A DNA stretch of 64,000 nt from Timonella sp031979385 (lineage in GTDB: Bacteria; Actinomycetota; Actinomycetes; Actinomycetales; Cellulomonadaceae). Positions 8,145 to 16,713 of this stretch are shown piece after piece; within the stretch, counting starts at the first letter, position 1; each line of letters starts with the position of its first letter. A program made the position numbers and the translations under genes. The notes beneath the pieces are model-generated. The model searched no databases. It was not told where the DNA came from and worked only from the letters and a program-made list of their open reading frames with translations. The stretch spans positions 1 through 64,000 of the forward strand of contig DALZEF010000004.1 in assembly GCA_031979385.1 (NCBI GenBank), read 5' to 3'.

Positions 8145-9639
8145 CATGCATAGAGGTCCGCGGACCTACGGAAACTGGCGACGTCCGACATCTCCGGGCA
8201 TTCTCGGCCTCGGCTCTGTGGGTACGGCACTGCTACTGGTGGGCCTGATCATTGTCGTCATGACGGTGATGATCGCCGGGCTTCTCGAAGCAGTCATCGT
8301 CGCTGCCGTTTTGGGTGCAGTGATGCTTGCCGTCCTGACCAAAGACTCGCACGGCAAGAGCAGTATCAGCCGCAGTGGGGCGCGCGTTGCCTGGTGGTCG
8401 ATACGATCGCGTGGCTCGAACGTCTACCGTTCCGGTCCGCTGGGGCGTGCACTGTGGGGTACCTACCAACTCCCAGGTCTGGCTGCCCCGACCCGACTGA
8501 GCGAACACACCGACTCCTACGCTAGGCCGTTTGCGCTGCTGTATACGCCTGCGACAGGCTCATACTCGATAGTGATTGGGACGGAGCCTGATGGAGCGGC
8601 ACTGGTAGACCAAGAACAGATCGACGTGTGGGTGGCCGATTGGGGACACTGGCTCGCGAACCTCGGCGATGAGCCAGGCGTTGAGGCTGCGTCGGTAACG
8701 ATCGAGACTGCCCCAGAATCAGGCACTCGGTTGCGCCGCGAAGTCGAGAACAACATTGATGAGGATGCTCCTGCATTTGCCCGCGAGATGTTGAGTGAAG
8801 TTGTGGGCCGGTATCCGGCAGGGTCCTCGACTGTGAAGGCATTCGTGACCATTACGTTCAGCGCGGCGCAACGACCAGGGAGTAAGAAGCGCAAGCCCGA
8901 CGAGATGGGTCGCGAGCTTGCAGCCCGCCTACCCGGATTGACGGCCAGCCTACAGGCGACCGGTGCAGGTGCGGCGCATCCACTGTCGGCGCAGGAACTG
9001 TGCGAGGCGATTCGCATAGCCTATGACCCGGCAGCAGCAGTACTGATCGATGAGGCTCACGCCGCAGGCGAAACCCCTGAACTGTCTTGGCCTGATGTCG
9101 GGCCATCCGCAGCCCAGGCATCATGGAACGGCTACCGCCACGATTCCGCCTATTCGTGTACCTGGTCTATGACCCAGGCCCCGCGCGGTAACGTCCAGTC
9201 AGGTGTGCTCGCGCGGCTCTTGGCCCCGCACCGTGATATTGCCCGCAAGCGCGTCACGCTGCTGTACCGGCCGATCGACGCCGCGAAGGCCGCCGCGATC
9301 GTCGAGGCGGACCTACGCGCGGCAGAGTTTCGCGTGACGTCAACGAGTAAACCCGCCGCCCGCGACAGCCTTGCGGTCCGCGCTGCAGCCGCAACAGCAC
9401 AGGAGGAAGCATCCGGGGCAGGCCTGGTGCAGTTCGGAATGCTGGTCACCGCGACGGTGGCGGACTTGGCAAAAGAACCCGACGCGCGCGCCGCAATCGA
9501 CAATCTTGCCGCGACCGCCCGGCTACGGTTGCGGCCTGTCTACGGGTCCCAGGACTCGGCGTTCGCCGCGGCGCTGCCGCTGGGTCTGGTGTTGCCTAAG
9601 CACATCAAGGTCCCGGCAGAGTTGAGGGAGAAACTGTGA
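8131..9639 (+). CDS. SCO6880-family secretion protein
   Basis: 502 aa. It begins with TYGNWRRPTSPG, the hallmark N-terminus of the SCO6880 family, then two close TM helices (residues ~24-65) and a long cytoplasmic part. This is the actinobacterial counterpart of PrgI/VirB3-type subunits that dock the VirB4 ATPase. The ATG chosen lies inside the end of the channel gene; the alternative ATG five codons later cannot be excluded. The reading frame is open far upstream, but that part is a shadow of the channel gene. The next gene starts with a GTGA overlap. Confidence 0.86.
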   Translation: MAAVDMHRGPRTYGNWRRPTSPGILGLGSVGTALLLVGLIIVVMTVMIAGLLEAVIVAAVLGAVMLAVLTKDSHGKSSISRSGARVAWWSIRSRGSNVYRSGPLGRALWGTYQLPGLAAPTRLSEHTDSYARPFALLYTPATGSYSIVIGTEPDGAALVDQEQIDVWVADWGHWLANLGDEPGVEAASVTIETAPESGTRLRREVENNIDEDAPAFAREMLSEVVGRYPAGSSTVKAFVTITFSAAQRPGSKKRKPDEMGRELAARLPGLTASLQATGAGAAHPLSAQELCEAIRIAYDPAAAVLIDEAHAAGETPELSWPDVGPSAAQASWNGYRHDSAYSCTWSMTQAPRGNVQSGVLARLLAPHRDIARKRVTLLYRPIDAAKAAAIVEADLRAAEFRVTSTSKPAARDSLAVRAAAATAQEEASGAGLVQFGMLVTATVADLAKEPDARAAIDNLAATARLRLRPVYGSQDSAFAAALPLGLVLPKHIKVPAELREKL

Positions 9640-11189
9640 GCAAGCGATCGCGTGGGATGCGCCGGAACCCGAAGGCGGAGCAACCGCGCGAGCTGCGTCC
9701 CCAGCGGCCGCCGATGCGTGGGTGGCTAGGCCGCGGCCGGGGCACCTCGACCTACGTCCAGCAAGCCGACGAGTGGCGCGGCACGACCGTGCAGGTGTGC
9801 GGCATGTGGCCGTTCTCGGTTGGTACAGGAACGCCAATGGTTGGGGTGCCGCTCGGCCGTCACATTCATACAGGGGCGACGTTGTGCTGTGATCCCATTT
9901 CGTGGTTCCAGCGAGCCAAACTCATCAGCAACCCCTCGTGTTTCGTACTCGGTAAGCCTGGTCTGGGTAAGTCCACGATTGTGCGGCGCATGGCAACCGG
10001 CCTCGCGGGCTACGGTGTGATGCCACTTGTCCTAGGTGATCTGAAGCCCGACTATGTTGATCTCATCGAAGCCCTGGGCGGTCAGGTCATCACGCTCGGA
10101 CGTGGCCGTGGCTATCTCAACATCCTTGACCCGGGCGAGTCCACGGAAGCGTCCGCACGGCTGCGTGAGGCCGGGTTCGAGAAGGAAGCCGCGCAGGTCC
10201 TCGCAGATGCCCACGGCCGCCGCCACACGATGATCTCTGCGCTACTCACGATTCTGCGTTCGGCCCCACCGACCGATCGTGAGGAGACGATCATCGACCG
10301 GGCGCTCAAACACCTCGACGAGCACCACGAGGGCGTGCCGGTCCTTGGCGATCTGCTGCGCGTGATCCAGGAAGGTCCACCGGAAGTGCGTGCTGTCGCC
10401 CTCGACCGCGGCGATGATGTGCGCTACAAGGCGATCACGGAGGGTCTGGAAGCCTCTCTCATCGGCCTGGTGGGTGGCGGTCGGCTCGGAGAGACGTTCG
10501 CTCGGCATACCACCAATCCGATGCGCCGGGACGCCCCGGTGGTCTACGATGTGAGCGCGATCGACGACTCCGAGATGGACCTACAGGCCGCAACGCTGCT
10601 CGCGTGCTGGTCGGCCGGCTTCGGCACCGTGAACGTGGCGAACGCCCTGGCCGATGCCGGCCTCGAACCGCGGCGGCACTACTTCGTGATCCTCGACGAA
10701 CTGTGGCGTGCACTGCGAGCTGGACGCGGGATGGTCGATCGCGTTGACGCCCTGACCCGTCTCAACCGTCAGCGGGGTGTCGGCATGGCGATGATCTCCC
10801 ACACGATGAGCGATCTGCTCGCCCTGGCCAGCGAGGAGGATCGCATGAAAGCGCGTGGATTCGTTGAACGTGCGGGCATGGTGATCTGTGGAGGACTGCC
10901 CTCAGCCGAGATGCCTCAACTCACCGCAGCGGTTCCCTTCTCCCAAGCCGAACAAGAACTACTGATCGGCTGGCAGGACCCGCCAGCATGGGACCCCTCA
11001 ACGGGCAGAGAGGCTGAGCCACCTGGGCGGGGCAAGTTCCTCGTCAAGGTCGGAGGGCGCCCAGGCATTCCCGTTGACGTCCAACTCACAAGCACCGAGT
11101 TGTCGATCAACGACACTAACAAGCTTTGGCATGACCAGTCCCGGGTTGGTCGCCGTGCGTCACGTGCAGTTGAGGGAGCGAACGTATGA
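9636..11189 (+). CDS. VirB4-like secretion ATPase
   Basis: 517 aa. Walker A is LGKPGLGKSTIVRR (residue ~110), and Walker B is FVILDELWRAL (residue ~350) with a following NRQRGVGMAMISH sensor-type stretch, as in VirB4/TraC ATPases. The N-terminal ~90 residues are basic and contact-type rather than enzymatic. It powers substrate transfer or pilus assembly at the inner face of the membrane. It starts at a GTG overlapping the upstream stop by 4 bases, with GAGGGAG as ribosome site. Confidence 0.9.
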   Translation: MSKRSRGMRRNPKAEQPRELRPQRPPMRGWLGRGRGTSTYVQQADEWRGTTVQVCGMWPFSVGTGTPMVGVPLGRHIHTGATLCCDPISWFQRAKLISNPSCFVLGKPGLGKSTIVRRMATGLAGYGVMPLVLGDLKPDYVDLIEALGGQVITLGRGRGYLNILDPGESTEASARLREAGFEKEAAQVLADAHGRRHTMISALLTILRSAPPTDREETIIDRALKHLDEHHEGVPVLGDLLRVIQEGPPEVRAVALDRGDDVRYKAITEGLEASLIGLVGGGRLGETFARHTTNPMRRDAPVVYDVSAIDDSEMDLQAATLLACWSAGFGTVNVANALADAGLEPRRHYFVILDELWRALRAGRGMVDRVDALTRLNRQRGVGMAMISHTMSDLLALASEEDRMKARGFVERAGMVICGGLPSAEMPQLTAAVPFSQAEQELLIGWQDPPAWDPSTGREAEPPGRGKFLVKVGGRPGIPVDVQLTSTELSINDTNKLWHDQSRVGRRASRAVEGANV

Positions 11190-12982
11190 GTACGCCGAAC
11201 AACCGTCGCCGCGACCCCGGGGGCTTGTCCGGTGAGGTGGTCCTGGTCTGGGTCGCCGTCGTGCTCGTGGTGATCGTGGTTGGATCCGTCTATGCCGCGA
11301 TGCATCTCGGACACCGCTTCGCTGGGACTGACGCTGAGGTGCCCTCCGATCCCTTCGCGGTTGTGTTCGGGTTGCTTGGTGGCGATCTCACGTGGCCTGG
11401 TGCAGCGGGCTGGTGGGTGCTTGGCAGCATGGGCACGATGCTCCTAGTGCTCGGCGTACTCGTCGCCCTGACATTGCGCCGTATGCGGCGCAAGCGTTCC
11501 CGTGTCGACCGGGCTGCTGCCTACATGGGTCGTGGCCGCGACATCGAGGAACTAAGTCGCAAGAATGTTGCGGAGAAGGCGCAGCGTCTTGGAGTGGCAG
11601 GCTCACCCGGCGTGCCGATCGGTCGCACCGTTGCAGCAGATCAATGTCTCTATGGTTCATGGGAGGACATGCACATCGACATTTGGGGGCCTCGTACGGG
11701 CAAGACGACCTCGCGGGCTATTCCAGCCATTCTCGAAGCGCCTGGTTCGGTTCTCGTCACCTCTAACAAACGCGATGTAGTTGACGCCACGCGCGATGTG
11801 CGCGCTGTTGTAGGCCCGGTCTGGGTGTTCGATCCGCAGTCAATCGCACTCGAAGAACCCATTTGGTGGTGGAACCCGCTCTCGTACGTGACGGACGAGG
11901 TGAAGGCCGCACGCCTTGCCGAGCACTTCGCCTCGGGTAGCCGTGATCCTGGAGCAAAGACCGATGCATACTTCGACCCAGCCGGTCAAGATCTCTTGGC
12001 TGGGCTCCTGCTCGCGGCTGCCCTGGACCATCGGCCGATTACCGATGTCTACACGTGGCTCACGCGCCCAACCGATGAGACTGCCGTTGATGTCCTTCGG
12101 GACAATGGATTCTCGCTGACTGCAGATCAAGTCGCTGGCGTTGTCTCAGCACCAGACAAGCAGCGCGGGGGCATCTTCGGCACCGCCATGCAGATGGCCT
12201 CATGCCTCACGAATCGCCAGGTGGCACGCTGGGTCACACCTCAGGGCGCAGCAGACCCTCGCAAACAGTTCAGCCCTGAGGATTTCGTTCGCGCCGACGG
12301 CGGCACGCTCTACTCGCTCTCTAAGGAGGGTCGGGGTACCGCTGGCCCTCTCGTCACGGCGCTCACCGTCGCCGTGGTTGAGGCGGCGGAGGAACTGGCC
12401 ACTCGCTCGGCTGGTGGACGGTTGGGTACCCCGTTGCTCGGCGTGCTTGATGAGGCCGCCAACGTGTGCCGATGGAGGGCACTACCTGACCTGTACTCCC
12501 ACTACGGCAGCAGAGGTATCGTCCTGATGACGATCTTGCAATCCTGGTCCCAAGGCGTTGAGGTATGGGGTGAATCCGGCATGAGAAAACTGTGGAGTGC
12601 ATCGAACGTGAAGGTCTACGGAGGTGGGGTCGATGAGGATACCTTCCTGGAGCATCTGTCGAAGGTCATCGGTGACTATGACCGGCTATCCTCATCAACG
12701 TCATACGGTCGCGGCCACCGTACGGTCTCCCAGCAACTCCACCGTGAACGCATCCTCGACATCGCGGACCTCGCGGCAATGCCCAAGGGCCGAGCAGTAG
12801 TTCTCGCATCGGGATCTCGACCGACTCTCATCCGTACCGTCCCCTGGATGACCGGGGAACATGCTGCGGCAGTCATGACATCAATCAGCGCGCACGACCC
12901 ACAGGCCGAGCGGACAATTCACGAGGCGCAGACGGAACTTGCAGCCGTGGAAGCGGCCATCGGAACGGAGGAGGTACAGTGA
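11186..12982 (+). CDS. VirD4/TraG-type coupling ATPase
   Basis: 598 aa. Two N-terminal TM helices (residues ~13-35 and ~68-92) precede a P-loop WGPRTGKTTSR, a VLVTSNKRD strand, and the Walker B/TraM-recognition region LLGVLDEAANVCRWRALPDLYSHYGSRGI, typical of TraG/TraD proteins. It selects DNA-protein or protein substrates for the channel. It starts with an ATGA overlap. Confidence 0.93.
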   Translation: MSTPNNRRRDPGGLSGEVVLVWVAVVLVVIVVGSVYAAMHLGHRFAGTDAEVPSDPFAVVFGLLGGDLTWPGAAGWWVLGSMGTMLLVLGVLVALTLRRMRRKRSRVDRAAAYMGRGRDIEELSRKNVAEKAQRLGVAGSPGVPIGRTVAADQCLYGSWEDMHIDIWGPRTGKTTSRAIPAILEAPGSVLVTSNKRDVVDATRDVRAVVGPVWVFDPQSIALEEPIWWWNPLSYVTDEVKAARLAEHFASGSRDPGAKTDAYFDPAGQDLLAGLLLAAALDHRPITDVYTWLTRPTDETAVDVLRDNGFSLTADQVAGVVSAPDKQRGGIFGTAMQMASCLTNRQVARWVTPQGAADPRKQFSPEDFVRADGGTLYSLSKEGRGTAGPLVTALTVAVVEAAEELATRSAGGRLGTPLLGVLDEAANVCRWRALPDLYSHYGSRGIVLMTILQSWSQGVEVWGESGMRKLWSASNVKVYGGGVDEDTFLEHLSKVIGDYDRLSSSTSYGRGHRTVSQQLHRERILDIADLAAMPKGRAVVLASGSRPTLIRTVPWMTGEHAAAVMTSISAHDPQAERTIHEAQTELAAVEAAIGTEEVQ

Positions 12983-13404
12983 ACGACTGGGACAATGACG
13001 ACTTGGAAAACATCGAGACACAGTTGGCCTCCACCCCTGCATCTGGGCTGGGTCTGTATTACGGCAGCGTCGATGAGTTCGTGCGCGAGTACCTATGCAA
13101 CGTTTATCGCCGACGCATTGATGGCCGACACCGTTGCTGGGCCGGTCGTTGGTGGGAGCACGATGAGGCGGTGATCCGGCTCGAAGCGCTTTGGCGGTCC
13201 TGGGAATATCTGCGCCAGGATCCTGCCACCGGAATGAGCGTCTGGTGGCGTGACCACGCCGACTACCATATGGCCGTCCTCATGGATCCGGATGGCCCGT
13301 TCTCCACTGCCACTGATGGCGAGGAGAACACCTCTAAAAAGGGTGACCCGCTGCCATACGTCAAACCACCGGAAGGCATGTTCCCTGATGTGCGCGTTGC
13401 CTGA
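12979..13404 (+). CDS. DUF4913 protein
   Basis: 141 aa. The core LYYGSVDEFVREYLCNVYRRRI...WAGRWWEHDEAVIRLEALWRSWEYLRQDP...WWRDHADYHMAVLMDPDGPF matches the DUF4913 family, which is almost confined to actinobacterial conjugative clusters downstream of the coupling ATPase. Its function is unknown. The start GTG overlaps the coupling gene stop by 4 bases. It ends the plus-strand operon and converges on the Fic gene. Confidence 0.82.
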   Translation: MNDWDNDDLENIETQLASTPASGLGLYYGSVDEFVREYLCNVYRRRIDGRHRCWAGRWWEHDEAVIRLEALWRSWEYLRQDPATGMSVWWRDHADYHMAVLMDPDGPFSTATDGEENTSKKGDPLPYVKPPEGMFPDVRVA

Positions 13405-13407
13405 CCG

Positions 13408-14505
13408 TTAACGTCCGTGCCCAGAGCGCCGGATCTGTGTTGTTCGTCCTTGGGTTTTCCGGGTCTTGGGTACTCGGCTCACAGACTTGGCCTTGACGGC
13501 CTCGGTAGCAGGTTTAGCCTGGCTGGTATCGGCACGCATCTGGATTGCTACAACCTCACTATCGATTCCCTTGGCCGCTAGGTCGTGGGCAGTCTTATCG
13601 CGACGTTCAGCGCTGTCGTACAGTGACCGCCCGTCTGCATGAGCACGATTGCTGATGGCCTCGTGCTGCTCAGCCTTCGCAGTAGCGCTTGCACGTTTTT
13701 CGGGATCAGGTTCGTGACTGCCGGATGTGCGTAGTTCAACTGCCCGCCGATCCACCTGATTGGCCTGTTCAAGGAGGCGCTGGGACTCTGCGTTCTCCGC
13801 AGATGACCTACTGTGCTCTATCTCGGCGGTCGCGCGATTGAACTCAGCGCTGGGCCGAGTGGTGATTGCTTTGTCCAGTACCGTGGTCAGACGGGCGTTG
13901 CTGCCAGTGTCTTGACCGTGGAACCGCGCCTGTACGAATTCGTCGCGCAATGGGTTGCCTAGACGGAACGCCTCGGTGTCGAGTTGGTAGCCAGCCTGTT
14001 CACATAGTTGCGAGAAAAACACAAACTGCGTGCGGGTATTCCCCTCCCGGAAACTATGGATGACATTCAACTCTCCCCACCGCTCAGCCAGCTCTGCCAC
14101 GAACGCGTCACGGTTCATCCCTCGCAGGTAGTCCGTGGCTGCGATCTTGGAATACTCGGCCTCTGCTGCTGTCGTCAACGCTGGACCAGCCGGGTAGTAG
14201 GCATGGCCTTCCTTGAACATCGGTCCATTTGGGGCAGTGCGTTCCTGTCCCGCCCAGTCGTAGACATCCTGGAACACGTAGGCGTGGATCGCCTTCATGT
14301 GGTCGTAGTCGAACCGGCCTGGGACCGGTTTAGCTCGCAACTCCAACAGACGGGTGCGCGTGTAGTGTTCTTCGAGCGTGGCCAACTTTGCGGGGTCGCT
14401 CTCGCCGTAGGGTTGCTCGGGACTGGTGAACTTGTTCTGCAGCACGGGCGTGCCTGGTATGAAGTAGTCATCCCAAGCGCGTTGCGGTGGTTGTTGGCGG
14501 GTCAT
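13408..14505 (-). CDS. Fic-domain toxin (AMP-transferase type) with long C-terminal extension
   Basis: 365 aa. The Fic core spans residues ~50-200 with the active-site loop HSFREGNTRTQ, the variant of HxFx(D/E)GNxR found in type IV secretion-associated Fic proteins. FDYDHMKAIHAYVFQDVYDWAG marks the early helices and flap. These enzymes add AMP to target proteins such as gyrase or topoisomerase IV. The last ~165 residues are charged and Ala/Glu/Arg-rich (likely coiled coil) and end in a basic run. A role as secretion signal is inference. It lies 11 bases downstream of its antitoxin. Confidence 0.9.
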   Translation of the reverse strand: MTRQQPPQRAWDDYFIPGTPVLQNKFTSPEQPYGESDPAKLATLEEHYTRTRLLELRAKPVPGRFDYDHMKAIHAYVFQDVYDWAGQERTAPNGPMFKEGHAYYPAGPALTTAAEAEYSKIAATDYLRGMNRDAFVAELAERWGELNVIHSFREGNTRTQFVFFSQLCEQAGYQLDTEAFRLGNPLRDEFVQARFHGQDTGSNARLTTVLDKAITTRPSAEFNRATAEIEHSRSSAENAESQRLLEQANQVDRRAVELRTSGSHEPDPEKRASATAKAEQHEAISNRAHADGRSLYDSAERRDKTAHDLAAKGIDSEVVAIQMRADTSQAKPATEAVKAKSVSRVPKTRKTQGRTTQIRRSGHGR

Positions 14506-14516
14506 CTGAGCATGGC

Positions 14517-14720
14517 CTAGCGTCCGATAATGTACTTCCGCCCCAGTTCGCGAGCCTCGTCGCCGGAGATTTCACCGAGCGCCTGCCGACGCGCCAACTC
14601 ATTCAGGTAGGGGTCGGTCACCTCGTGACCGGCTGCACCGAGTGCGGCGTCTGCGAAAGCGAGCCGGTCGGCAGCCTCTGTCTCGGATACCTGTACGGCA
14701 GGCTTTGTTGTCTTGGCCAT
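14517..14720 (-). CDS. VbhA/FicA-like antitoxin of the Fic toxin
   Basis: 67 aa. The pattern ADAALGAAGHEVTDPYLNELARRQALGEISGDEA aligns with VbhA-type antitoxins that block the Fic ATP site by an (S/T)xxxE(G/N) helix. Here the aligned Glu is kept, but the Ser/Thr is Ala and the Gly/Asn is Val, so the inhibitory motif is degenerate. The ATG at 14720 has a GGAG site; an in-frame GTG nine bases upstream is less likely. Antitoxin first, toxin second, as usual. Confidence 0.8.
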   Translation of the reverse strand: MAKTTKPAVQVSETEAADRLAFADAALGAAGHEVTDPYLNELARRQALGEISGDEARELGRKYIIGR

Positions 14721-14841
14721 TGCGACCACTCCGATCTCTGGTTACCCCAATTTTAGTTAGGAGGTCGAGAAGGCTCCATGGGTAGAGTGATCCTTCTGCA
14801 GATGTGTACGGAAGAAATGGCCAGCAATCCTTGAATCTAAA

Positions 14842-14857
14842 TATAACCAAAGTTATA
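14842..14857. promoter_or_regulatory. Inverted repeat in the Fic-HTH intergenic region
   Basis: The arms TATAAC and GTTATA are separated by CAAA within an AT-rich stretch. The repeat lies about 50 bases upstream of the plus-strand HTH gene and 120 bases from the Fic antitoxin start. It is a plausible operator for the HTH protein, and the divergent promoters should lie in the same 185 bases. Confidence 0.45.
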
Positions 14858-14905
14858 GTTAAATCGTGAGAGTTTGTTGAATTCGCGTACCCAGGAAGAA
14901 GCCAC

Positions 14906-15442
14906 ATGAGCCAGCCAACACCACCAGATATACGAGCCGAACTGATCCAGGCCCGCCAACTCCTAGAGATAGCTCAACTCGATTACAAACGCACACTCAA
15001 GGAAGCCTCGAAAACCCTCACGCAAAACGAGATCGCAAGCACGGTCGGGGTCTCCCAACCAGCTATCGCCAAAACACTTCAAAGCGCAGCACACCTGCCT
15101 GACGTGCTCGAAAACTTTGGTTCCGCATCCCCCTACGAGGTATGCCAACGATACGCTGCAGGCCTGATCAACCGCGACGAAGTCATCCGACAACTAGCAG
15201 CATGGCCCTACCCACCAACCCCACGACCAGACGAGTTCGGCGACTACACTGAGACTTTCGATGGGACTTTCGACGATGTACTACGCGCAAACCGCGACGA
15301 ACTGATTAGTGATGCTGATTACGCGGAACTATTCGATCGCATAGTTAGCCAAGCGGCTGAGAGCACTGGCCTTGAGTCTAGAAGTGTAAGTGCAACGGAA
15401 TCAGATGCGCCAACTGATCTCGATGTGGATTCCCAGAAGTAG
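14906..15442 (+). CDS. HTH protein related to zeta-toxin antitoxins
   Basis: 178 aa. Residues ~10-60 form a helix-turn-helix (QNEIASTVGVSQPAIAKTL). A second conserved block begins at PTPRPDEFGDYTET and continues GTFDDVLRANRDEL. The same second block, directly joined to this protein's first six residues, is encoded upstream of the zeta toxin at 16497-16655. The protein is therefore probably an intact relative of the zeta antitoxin, standing alone and convergent to the toxin. The ribosome site is GGAAGAAG. The 34 bases to the zeta stop hold no clear terminator. Confidence 0.72.
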   Translation: MSQPTPPDIRAELIQARQLLEIAQLDYKRTLKEASKTLTQNEIASTVGVSQPAIAKTLQSAAHLPDVLENFGSASPYEVCQRYAAGLINRDEVIRQLAAWPYPPTPRPDEFGDYTETFDGTFDDVLRANRDELISDADYAELFDRIVSQAAESTGLESRSVSATESDAPTDLDVDSQK

Positions 15443-15475
15443 CCCTCGCCTCACGGACTATTCATGCGAGAGGGA

Positions 15476-16474
15476 CTATCGTTCTACTCCCGGTCGCTGT
15501 GCCCTCCCAAGGTGGGGTTTGCTGACTGGTGGTCTAGACGCCAACGGCAGGCCTGTCTGATGCAGTGCCTCCGCACGTGCGACAAGCATTCCATGTCTCT
15601 TCATTAGGTCGATTTCCTTTGTAGGTGGCTTGTTCTCAGACCTACGAAACTGCTGAAGACTCTGTGCCCCGCGGCCATTCTCAGCAAGCCAGCGTGCAGC
15701 GCTTTCAGTCGTCGAAAGGCCTCCTTTATCAGGGAAAACGCTGCTAGCGAATTCAGATGGGACGGGCCGTCCACCCAAGTCACTTTTACCGTCTAGGAAC
15801 TTTGCGTATTCGCTGGCCCAGCGGTTATAGATTCCTGCCTTGGATATCTCGGCAGAGGTTTGGACGCTCACCACGTCATAGGTGTACCCGGCACGGTCAA
15901 GCTTAGTGGCTACATCTCGCGCAGAGGACTCACTTTTCAGCACTGTATCAACCACGTAGTTCATACCTGCACGCTGTAATTCCTGCTGTATTTGCTTGCC
16001 CAGGATAGAAGACTCTTCGTGAACGAGTGCGGCCAACTCCATGGGAGCGAACTTGTGTCCTCTTGCTTCGAGTTCGAGCATCTTGGGGGTCTTTAGTTCA
16101 TCGAGACGTCCAGAGCGAAGTTCATGTTCAATGATCTTTTCCTTGAACGCGTCTGGATCACACTGCACATATCCAGGGAAATCCTGAAACTCAGTACGCT
16201 GAACGGTGCCTTTACCGGCACCTGGAGGGCCTGCCATGACGATGGCTTTGCGATCTGTCCCGATAGGACCTTTTTGTGTGGCTTGATCAATGACTTCTTT
16301 GATCCACTGCTTATGAAGTTTACCCCGTTCAGGCGTAGGAATATACCGACCATGCACCTGCCTAAAATACTCCGGGCGTGAGATCGTTGCGTATTTACTA
16401 TCAGGCCGCATTGCCTTGTCTGCCATCGCCTCACGCAGCACCTCGTAATGCTGTGAAACCTGCTCTTCAATCAT
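15476..16474 (-). CDS. Zeta-type toxin kinase
   Basis: 332 aa. The zeta P-loop AGPPGAGKGTVQ (residue ~80) is followed by YVQCDPDAFKE, where the Asp is the conserved catalytic base, and by NYVVDTVLKSESSARDVATKL, as in zeta/PezT kinases that phosphorylate UDP-N-acetylglucosamine and block wall synthesis. Length and motifs look intact. The C-terminal ~60 residues are basic and Pro-rich. A TTG one codon earlier is also possible; the site GGGAG serves both. Confidence 0.88.
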   Translation of the reverse strand: MIEEQVSQHYEVLREAMADKAMRPDSKYATISRPEYFRQVHGRYIPTPERGKLHKQWIKEVIDQATQKGPIGTDRKAIVMAGPPGAGKGTVQRTEFQDFPGYVQCDPDAFKEKIIEHELRSGRLDELKTPKMLELEARGHKFAPMELAALVHEESSILGKQIQQELQRAGMNYVVDTVLKSESSARDVATKLDRAGYTYDVVSVQTSAEISKAGIYNRWASEYAKFLDGKSDLGGRPVPSEFASSVFPDKGGLSTTESAARWLAENGRGAQSLQQFRRSENKPPTKEIDLMKRHGMLVARAEALHQTGLPLASRPPVSKPHLGRAQRPGVER

Positions 16475-16496
16475 CAATGCTGTCTCCCAAAAATAC

Positions 16497-16655
16497 CTAC
16501 GCCGTGAACTGCTGAATTACTTCTTCATAGATCGAACCATCAATCAACTCATAGCGCTTTGCGCGTAGTACATCGTCGAAAGTCCCTTTGAGAGTCTCAG
16601 TGTAGTCGCCGAACTCGTCTGGTCGTGGGGTTGGTGGTGGTGTTGGCTGGCTCAT
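16497..16655 (-). CDS. Short zeta-antitoxin-like protein, internally deleted copy of the HTH gene
   Basis: 52 aa. It begins MSQPTPP and runs at once into TPRPDEFGDYTET...GTFDDVLRA, so it equals the first six residues and the C-terminal block of the protein at 14906-15442 with about 90 residues, including the HTH, removed. The leader DNA (from gagtttgt through gaattcgcgtaccc to the ribosome site) is also shared. The C-terminal half then diverges (KRYELIDGSIYEEVIQQ). It lies 22 bases upstream of zeta, so it is the probable antitoxin. It could neutralise zeta but not bind DNA through the lost domain. Confidence 0.75.
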   Translation of the reverse strand: MSQPTPPPTPRPDEFGDYTETLKGTFDDVLRAKRYELIDGSIYEEVIQQFTA

Positions 16656-16713
16656 GTGGCTTCTTCCTGGGTACGCGAATTCGACAAACTCCCATGCTCT
16701 GGCACAAGCCAGA

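Noticed and set aside
7760..8151. Three open frames on the minus strand opposite the Gly/Ala-rich tail
   Set aside because: They are Ala/Pro/Ser-biased complements of a low-complexity coding stretch and have no ribosome sites.
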